The translations under genes and the position numbers were made by a program. Below are positions 56,462 to 64,000 of a stretch of 64,000 nt of DNA, one piece after another. The notes below the pieces were generated by a model. The model had not been told where the DNA came from. It was given only the letters and a program-made list of their open reading frames with translations, and did no database searches. The stretch's first letter is position 1; each line of letters opens with the position of its first letter. The DNA is taken from NCBI RefSeq assembly GCF_019703515.2, contig NC_059393.1, forward strand, positions 11,550,001 through 11,614,000. Reading direction: 5' to 3'. This DNA comes from Myxocyprinus asiaticus. Lineage: Eukaryota > Chordata > Actinopteri > Cypriniformes > Catostomidae.

Positions 56462-59400
56462 AATAACATATAGCTCTGGTAATAACATATAATTCTTTAG
56501 TGAATCAAAGTTAAGGAGAAGCAGTTGAGGTATTGAAGAGATCTAATGCTTTTCCTATTGGGGAAAAAAATAAATAAAGATTTTTCCATTTGCAGATAGG
56601 CCATGCAAGAGCTGATGTTGCCTCAGAAATGACTACTGTTATTGTTTTCACACCTACCTCCCTACACTAAACCTTAAACCTAACTGATTTATAATGTCAT
56701 AAAAAAGAAAATATGTGACGAAAATGCAAAAATGATAATTGCTGAAGCAACCATGTCATTTTGTACGACATCTTCGACTCTCACGTCGACTCACATGCTC
56801 TTCAGACTCCCGGTCCTTTACATCACAAGTTAAATGCTCTATCACTTGAGCTACCATGTAATTTGATCACACCCGAACAAGCTTGTAAATGTAGTTGCTT
56901 ATTTAAATGCAAAAATGCACAGTTTTTATAGTAACATTCTTTGAGACCAGGTTAAAAAACACTGTTTCAAAGACCAATTTTACAGTGTTTCAACTCTGAT
57001 GCAATATTTAAAACTGGTTAGCTGACATCTTTACAAAACTCCTTATATAATATAAAAATACTTCACATTAATACTTCACAATTCGTATTTGTTGTTATTG
57101 CATCAGTGATATGTAGGGTGTGTGCAAAAGAATTGGTAAATCCATGAGAGAAAATAATTCTCTAGTGCTGACTAAGCAAACAAACAAACAAAAAACCCTT
57201 TTATTTTCCCTCTTATTAAATTCTTATTTGTCAAAACATGTGATTTGAGGTGGTGATCATCAAGTGAACATTTGCTCATGAAAAGCATCCAGCTATAGAG
57301 ACATAATTGCACCATAACATTTTCAAATAGACAGTACTTCCCTAAGTGTATTAAATTAGCTCCTTCTTTCACAAATCATTGATTTTATTGCATTTTTACA
57401 ATATTTAGTGCATGTCTGAACTTATCTGACCTGTTCTCAATATGGTTCTTGCATCTAACTTCTCAACAAGCTTAAGTGAAAACCCTCTAGACTGCATAAT
57501 GAAAGCTGTGGACATTAAGAGGCCTTTTACAAACCTCAAGGGAGCTCCCTGCTGCCTTCTTCAAGTTGTGCAAGGCACACCAGATTGACACGCTTGCTGT
57601 CTAGCTGGTTATATTACACATGCTAGGGAACCAGTCAACCCTGAAGTCTTGCTTGAGTTGACAGCTTGAATTTGTTGAGGGGTCTGCTGTTACCATGTGT
57701 GCTGTTATGGCATATATCAGACAGTGTCTTGGGGAATGAGATGTAAGGCTTTAGAATCCTCCAACAATGCTTTTTGAGAATAATATCATTTCCCAATAAG
57801 ATATAGGACTGAATAGCAGGGGTTCTTCTTTCTGGGGATCTTCAAAGCAGAGCGCTTGAGTGTATAAGAATTTAACATGTTATAGAAAAATATTTATTGT
57901 GTATATTCTTCATTTATGTGATTGTTCATGGCATTCTCAAGTAGTTTGAACAATTATGATGTTCACATTAATACTAAATGTCATAAATAATGAATTCACA
58001 GCAAACTGACATGGTCAGGGTTTGTCGCTTTGGACTCTGTGGACTGCTAAATCAATTGAAAACACAATGAAAAATTAATTTGAACTTGACGTGTTTGAAC
58101 CAGAGTGGCAACACGCTCAAAATATTAAGTCTTTTAAAGCATTTTTTTATTTTTTGTCAATACTGTGCAGACACCCCAATGATTTGAAAGACAATGATGT
58201 TAGGATATCATTCAGGCCATGCTTTTAATTCAAATTCAAATATTATCTGACAAAATTATTGTTGCTACAATGTAACAATAGTATAGTACAATCCATGTCA
58301 CATGCACTTTAAGTTTCAAGGACTGTGTCAGACTTCATGGATTATTAGGCTATTCAATGTTTATGCAGTATTCGTGAATAATTATCTTATAGTTAAATGA
58401 CCATTTCTGGAATGTGCTTTTTCATAAAACATATGCTGACTTTTATGCTTGAAAGTCAACATGAAACCTTGACCATATTTATATTCTTAATGCATGTTCC
58501 TGGTATTATTGTGTGCGTAATACTGTAAGTTGATCCACCTCTGAAACAACTTTCTACAGTATTTTGGCTGACATCATCAATCCTTCTTACTTTTCAACCC
58601 CTCCCCTCCAACAACCTGGCTCTATTCTGGGAGGAAACACCCACTTTTTTTTTAGATGAAATTCAAATCCTGTCCTACATTTTGTTTTTCTTTCTAAGTA
58701 AACATCCTCTCAGATTGTGTCAGTAAAATGGGCTGTGAAATGCATTTCACTTAGACTTAAAACAGGATTCATTTAAATGAGGACCCAAGTAATTTCCTAC
58801 CTGTATCTTTTTCCTCTTCCAGTTTATCTCCTAATATCTTGTTTATCTAACAAAACTGCTTCTGAGTTGGTGGACATGAGGAATTACAAAAATGGGCACC
58901 CCTTAAATGCACTAACTGTGAATAAATGACTGATGCACAAATGCAAATGACTGATGTATGTCAAATTTTTTTATTTTTTTATTAATACACTTCCCTTGTC
59001 TTGTTCCAAACCCCAATGCATTCCTTCTTCCGTGGTATATAACAATTCATTTCCTATTAAAATCATTGTTGGGTTTAGGGTTGGGGTAAGGTGTTAGACC
59101 TTATAGTTTAGGTTTGGTTTATGGATTCAGTTTAAGGAAAATCGTAATAACATCATTCATTGGGTCATTTTTTTGTTTTCTCTCCATGGGAGTAAAAGTC
59201 GTATGTTTTGATACGAGCAAACTCGTATTATTCTTTTTTATGATTTCACCATCTCATACTACTATTATGACTTGTCATGAGACTGGGTTGGGGATATAGT
59301 AGCAGAAGGGCATTGTTTGGAATATTTATAACAAATGTCAGCCATCAGTCATTTTTTATATTTGATTTTGAAAAAGGAAAGAAAGAAAGAAAGAAAAGAA

Positions 59401-60055
59401 CTCAGTCTGAACATGTCACTGGGGAAACAAATGGTTCATACTGTGTGAATAATCCCTAAGGCAATAAATCATTTAGCCACAAGTAATACTGTTAATAATG
59501 TTTTCTCTAAATCTTGTTTACTAGTGTTTTTAACATAATGTATGGTGTAGGTGAATGTAGGTTTCTTTGTTTCTGCTCAGTATAGATACTATATGTTTTG
59601 AAAATAGAGTTGAAGTCTGTTCCTTGTCAGCCTTTTCAAGAGCCTTTTATAGCAGAGTTACATCATGAAAGCAAGTCCTTCTCAGCTGCTACACCTCAAA
59701 GTAGATCAACACATTGTTTTTTTCCATTCGGACATCTCTTGGAAAACATCGCCATTATTGGTAAGTGAAACTGTGCAGTGCAGCTCAGTATAAGAGCTGG
59801 TCTTAAGTGCTGTTCTAGGACTGTCTTCCCACCCTACAGTCCTACTTTGGCTGAATTATACAATGAAATCTCACAATGGTTCTGTCTTATCCAGGCCCAG
59901 AATAGAGTAGAATTGGACTGGCTTGGCAGGAAAGTAAAACGCACAACTACCTGCATTGCTCAACCCTACTGGCTATTAATTCTTCTGAGTATATTCAAAT
60001 GTATATACAAATGTTTCTGTTTATATCTGAGTAGACTGATCACATTGTGAATTCG
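56460..60055. other. Intergenic DNA, no gene seen
   Basis: Mixed AT-rich DNA. The part 57440-57760 lacks obvious repeats and could be conserved non-coding sequence. A (GAAA)n-like tract lies at 59376-59399. Confidence 0.3.
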
Positions 60056-60320
60056 GCAACAGTTGTTCAAAAGTTCTGCAGCTGAAATCGGTCTGTGCTT
60101 AACGTAATTCAAATCACTACCACCAGTGGCCGAAGCTGGAAGTGTTTTTGAATGTATGGGCACGTATGAGCTCCAGTTTCTGGGTGAAATATCAACAGAC
60201 TGGTGCCAAAACAAGTAGAATTTTTTAGTTGTAAAGGATGTAATACAGTCCAAAGGAATGCATATTGTATTGATAATACCACCTAACACAAACCCCAACA
60301 CTAAATTGAAAAATGTCACT
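60056..60320 (-). repeat. Interspersed repeat R1, copy 4 (inverted)
   Basis: On the minus strand it shares AACACTTCCAGCTTCGGCC, GGAGCTCATACGTGCCC, GATATTTCACCCAGAAACT and TATGCATTCCTTTGG with the other R1 copies. Confidence 0.6.
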
Positions 60321-60629
60321 AATATTTGAGTGAAAATGCGACGTCCGTATCGCGCTAACCATAGTTTTTTAAATGCAATTACTTCCTGGTTCCCACGTGA
60401 CCAGAACACTCTCAGAGGTTGCTCACGTAACGTTACAACAATCAGTAGGGCTAGAGGGAAATTTGTACACATTTGAATTGATGATGTCTGATGGGGATAG
60501 CACTTGTCAGTAATTCAGCAATATGGGGTTGATTTCAAGGTACATAAACTTTTGGAAGCAAAATATTGATTTCATGTGTGATCATGTTGATTTGAGTTTA
60601 ACCTTTTTGCTGGCTGTGTGACATTGTCT

Positions 60630-60775
60630 GACCATGCTGGTCAACCAGCTTCACCATCTGGGCTTTGCTGGTGAAAACATGGCTATGCTGGTCCACCAGC
60701 TAGACCAGCACCAAACCAGCTTAAAACCAGCATGGGAATTGCATGCTGGTTAAGCTGGACTTTTTAGCAGGGCAA
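60630..60775. repeat. GCTGGT/ACCAGC palindromic repeat
   Basis: Many short units of TGCTGGT and ACCAGC in both orientations (for example TGCTGGTCCACCAGCTAGAC), a known type of fish mini-palindromic MITE. Confidence 0.6.
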
Positions 60776-63767
60776 GCCCTCATATGTGATTCAACATTGC
60801 TATTCAGTTTGGACAATGAAGAGCTTTTAGAGCCATGTTGTATACGTTCCAACAGCGATCCTACAAACATTATTTTGAAATCCTAAACTGTTAGCACTTG
60901 AAAAGCGATGGCATCTCAAAAACAGAGATGGCAGTGAAGCATAATGTGGACTCTGGTACTACCTTACTTAAAAACAGCTTCACATCTGCTTGGCCCTCAG
61001 GACTCTTCTGTGCTGTCATCACAATACTGAAAACACTTGATAATGAAGTGATTAAACCAGGGGCATCATGCACCAATTTTTTGAAGGAGCACTTGGTTTG
61101 ACCTGGTTCACTTTGTGCCATAGGCATAAGATATGACCTGAGAAAAAATTGCTATACATGTTAGGCCAGTTTTTGTTTAGTGAGGGAAAGATAAAATGCG
61201 AAAGGACAATAATAGAATCTTCTTTTGCGAAACGTTGTGAAGTGTTTCTTTGTGCTTCTTCAGGTTTTCATTTTCAAGCATTTTCATTCTTGGGTAAACT
61301 ATCGCTTTAATTATTTTCTTAATTTTCTTAGAAATAAACTAATTTATTTCTTTGAAGCTGCATTAAAAAATTCATTGGGCACAAAATCTGCTTGAATATG
61401 CATGACGCTTATGCATTTGACTGTTTGAAACTGAATCATGCAAAAGATTGTTCATCAAAACATTTCCACAGCTAAACCTTTAAATAAATGTTTGGCATGT
61501 TTTAAAAATGACTGAAATTAAAAACTACTCATTTGATTTTGAGAATTTACTTCCTCACTGTCTTTTCTACGTTTTAGGCTTATGGCAATGTTGGGCCATT
61601 TATCATACTGAGACTCGCTATATTTCTGGAAACACGTCTCTGGGCCCGGTCTTTGGCAACCCACTCCATCATAGGTGGACATCACAGTTCTTTTCCCAAG
61701 TTCACTTTTCACACGTTTAGAGTAGCACAGGTTTTCAATACTGATCAGTCAGAGCCTCTTTCCTGTTCATTCATCACCCAACCCTGGTTATTTTTTTCAA
61801 ATCCTTTCCTCTGTTTCTCTCTCTCCCTGGTAAATCGGTGGGACAAAGTGTTGTAGCTGAAGTGTGCTAATAATTCTCTGTGATTGCACAGGGTGCTGCG
61901 GAATGGAAGCTGATTCTGTTTGTTATATTTGCTCACCTTTGGCCATGACTTTGATTCCAGTTAATTGAGGAAGATAAATGCTTAAGGACAGATGAGGATT
62001 TAATGGATCGCAGTGCACTGGAATTGCATGTTGCTGTGCGAATTGACTTCTTTCTAGCATGAAGATAATACTTATCAGATGGTTTTAGGCTCTAAAGGAA
62101 GGCTTTCAATGAAGTCCTGAAAATCACGACACTCAAGACAATTTACACTTTATCAGTGTTACCTTATCACGTGTGAAATGTAGAGATCCTTATGAATCAT
62201 GTAAAGCACAAATTAATCTGTTTTGCATCATATTTTAACAGATAAAAGTTTGCATTGACATTCTCAGGTTATTACAGTTCTTAAACAAGTTTGCCAGGAT
62301 ACATCAGTCATATCTTAGGCCTTTCCTATTTTTATTATTACATTTATGTGAGGCAGAAGTGACATGAATTGCCAGAGTCCTTATCTAAATAATAAATAAT
62401 TCCATTCTTACTCCACTATACTTTAGACAGCCAAATATTCTGGGAACTGGAAAGTTGAGGTTCTCTCCACCTTTTATCTTCAAAATGTTTTCCGTTTTAT
62501 CTGGCAAAGTCTGTTTTTAGCAATAACTTAAGTAAACCAGATTTGACCACAAAGAAGTGGGCCTGCAAGTAATGACTGATTGTAAAATAGTTGTATTGTA
62601 ATTTTGTCCCATTTCAAGCATTCATGCCATAACTTATGAGAAGGTAACAAAATGATCTTAGGAGTCACCTGTAATTGATGTGTTGCACAAAATCTGCATC
62701 TAGCAGTTATCGTAAGCACACGAATATAATGTTAATTAAAATTAGACTGACAAATGAGTAATGAAAATGATAAATAAACCCTTCAAATGTTGCCTCCTTC
62801 AATTTAATTGTATTACTCTCTGCTAATGTGTCATGAAGCCCTCCACTAATTATATATTTTGACCCTGAGCAACATTATCTACTTTATCATTACAGCATTA
62901 GTCTTTGTTCCATCTGGGGACTGATTCTGGGATTTTTCAAGTCTCATTTTAATATAATGAGTGCGTAATGTTGATTTAAATGTAGATTTCTCTCCATAAT
63001 GTTTAGAAATTTGCAAACAATTATGAAAATTTTGGACAAGAAGTTTTTAATTTAGCAAATGAAGGGTGCAACTGTGTGTAAAAGTCAATTAGAAGTGAAT
63101 TATTGGTAATAATGCTTGTTATTAGACTTGCAGTCAGATGCATTACGCAGAGTTTACTGCAAATATGCTCATTTCTTGGGTGTATGCACATGAACCAAAC
63201 AACCAAGATGTTTTCAAACCAAGCAACTCTTAATGTTACAGTATCTAAAACATGTAAATTGTAAAACGCAATACCTGATCAAAACAATCAACTTGTAAGT
63301 TTTGGTTTTAGCCCCTGCTGAGCCATAGAAGGTTTGAATAATGTCACATCTTTACATAAGGTGACACTCGACACTTGAAGAGACCACACTTCAAAAGACA
63401 CTCTGCATATGAAATACATTTAATAAACAGTTTTACCTTCACCCTCATGAAGGGTAGACCTGTATATTTAGTCAATGTAAAATATTTTAATTATATCTGA
63501 CATCTATGAGGCAATAAAATGTCATATATTATTGTTTAATTATACATACTGTTTTTAATTTGGCTTGGTTACTGTAAACCATTTGCAGGTTTTAGGTAGA
63601 TAGAAAAATGAACATTATCTCAATGCCAGAGGTGGACACCTTTGAGAAAAAAAAAAAAAAAAAAACATGGAAAAAAATTTTTTTTTGTCACAGTACAGAT
63701 ACACTACCAAATTATATTCCCAATTTTCATACAGAAAGTGAGGATCTCATTATAACTGGCCCTTTAA
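60776..63767. other. Intergenic DNA with unique-looking islands
   Basis: No exon is recognised. The islands 61860-62130 and 62780-62950 contain no repeat I know and hold TAAT-rich motifs such as TTTAATTGTATTACTCTC and CTCCACTAATTATA. They could be enhancers; this is inference only. Confidence 0.3.
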
Positions 63768-63769
63768 TA

Positions 63770-64000
63770 CACTATATGGCCAAAAGTTTGTGGACACCCC
63801 CTTCTAATTAACGAATTTGGTTACTCCATTAAATCCAGTAAAGAAAAATCTTAATGTTTCTTTATGTAATGGCTTGGGCTTTGTGTGCTTCCACATTTGT
63901 GGCAACTGTTTGGGGATAGCCATTTTCTGTTCCAGCATGACAATGCCCCTTGAACAAAGTGAGGTCCATAAAGAAATGGTTTACAGTGTCTGGCATGGAA
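63770..64000 (+). mobile_element. Tc1/mariner-like element, left end, runs off the window
   Basis: CACTATATGGCCAAAAGTTT follows TA and is a widespread fish Tc1-type terminus. Inside, TTCCAGCATGACAATGCCCC encodes the FQHDNAP motif around the second catalytic Asp, and a stop follows directly. The right end is outside the window. Confidence 0.65.

Noticed and set aside
59966..60472. A 168-codon open frame on the minus strand
   Set aside because: Most of it is the inverted R1 repeat copy at 60056-60320, so it is a repeat read-through rather than a single-copy gene.

Overview
The window is vertebrate nuclear DNA, almost certainly from a ray-finned fish and most likely a cypriniform (carp or minnow relatives). 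The evidence is intron-split genes with GT-AG junctions, several Tc1/mariner families, hAT elements, an L2-type LINE, a tRNA-derived SINE of a type I recognise from cyprinids, LTR pieces and long dinucleotide arrays. No bacterial operon, CRISPR array or phage feature is present.

Four protein-coding genes can be rebuilt exon by exon with every reading frame closing. (1) An R4-family RGS gene (RGS13/RGS1-like, 183 aa, + strand, 3398-4493). (2) rgs2 (190 aa, + strand, 14673-15675). (3) uchl5, the proteasome/INO80 deubiquitinase UCH37 (329 aa, 11 exons, - strand, 34764 down to 24295). (4) glrx2, glutaredoxin 2 (128 aa, - strand, 38829 down to 36636, plus a 5' non-coding exon near 39.3 kb). The order RGS13-RGS2-UCHL5-GLRX2 matches human 1q31, except that no RO60 coding sequence is seen between uchl5 and glrx2 and no CDC73 after glrx2. 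The two RGS genes share exon lengths and intron phases in the RGS box, so they are tandem paralogues. They are GTPase-activating proteins for G-alpha subunits; uchl5 and glrx2 act in protein turnover and thiol redox control, so the locus is ancestral synteny rather than a pathway cluster.

Layout: 0-3.3 kb repeats and unannotated DNA; 3.3-5.6 kb RGS13-like gene; 5.6-14.6 kb repeats (Tc1 deletion derivative, LTR-like block, hAT element, L2 LINE, long-inverted-repeat element with tRNA-like segments); 14.6-15.7 kb rgs2; 15.7-24 kb repeats (hAT MITE, LTR retroelement remnant, Tc1 composite with inverted arms); 24-34.8 kb uchl5, whose 6.85-kb intron 1 is packed with nested transposons; 35-36 kb two tandem copies of one repeat; 36.6-39.3 kb glrx2; 39.3-64 kb a gene-free stretch with repeats and some unique-looking islands that could be conserved non-coding DNA.

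The most interesting structures are: a decayed partial copy of uchl5 exon 10 in intron 9 with its acceptor AG changed to TG; a tandem repeat in uchl5 intron 1 split by about 5.7 kb of nested transposons; two hAT copies at the same point in two copies of a host repeat, with what looks like an unoccupied copy at the start of the window; three Tc1 copies sharing one internal deletion; and an out-of-frame upstream ATG plus an N-myristoylation-like start in glrx2. I did not find a convincing new biological system; the novelty is in locus history and transposon structure.
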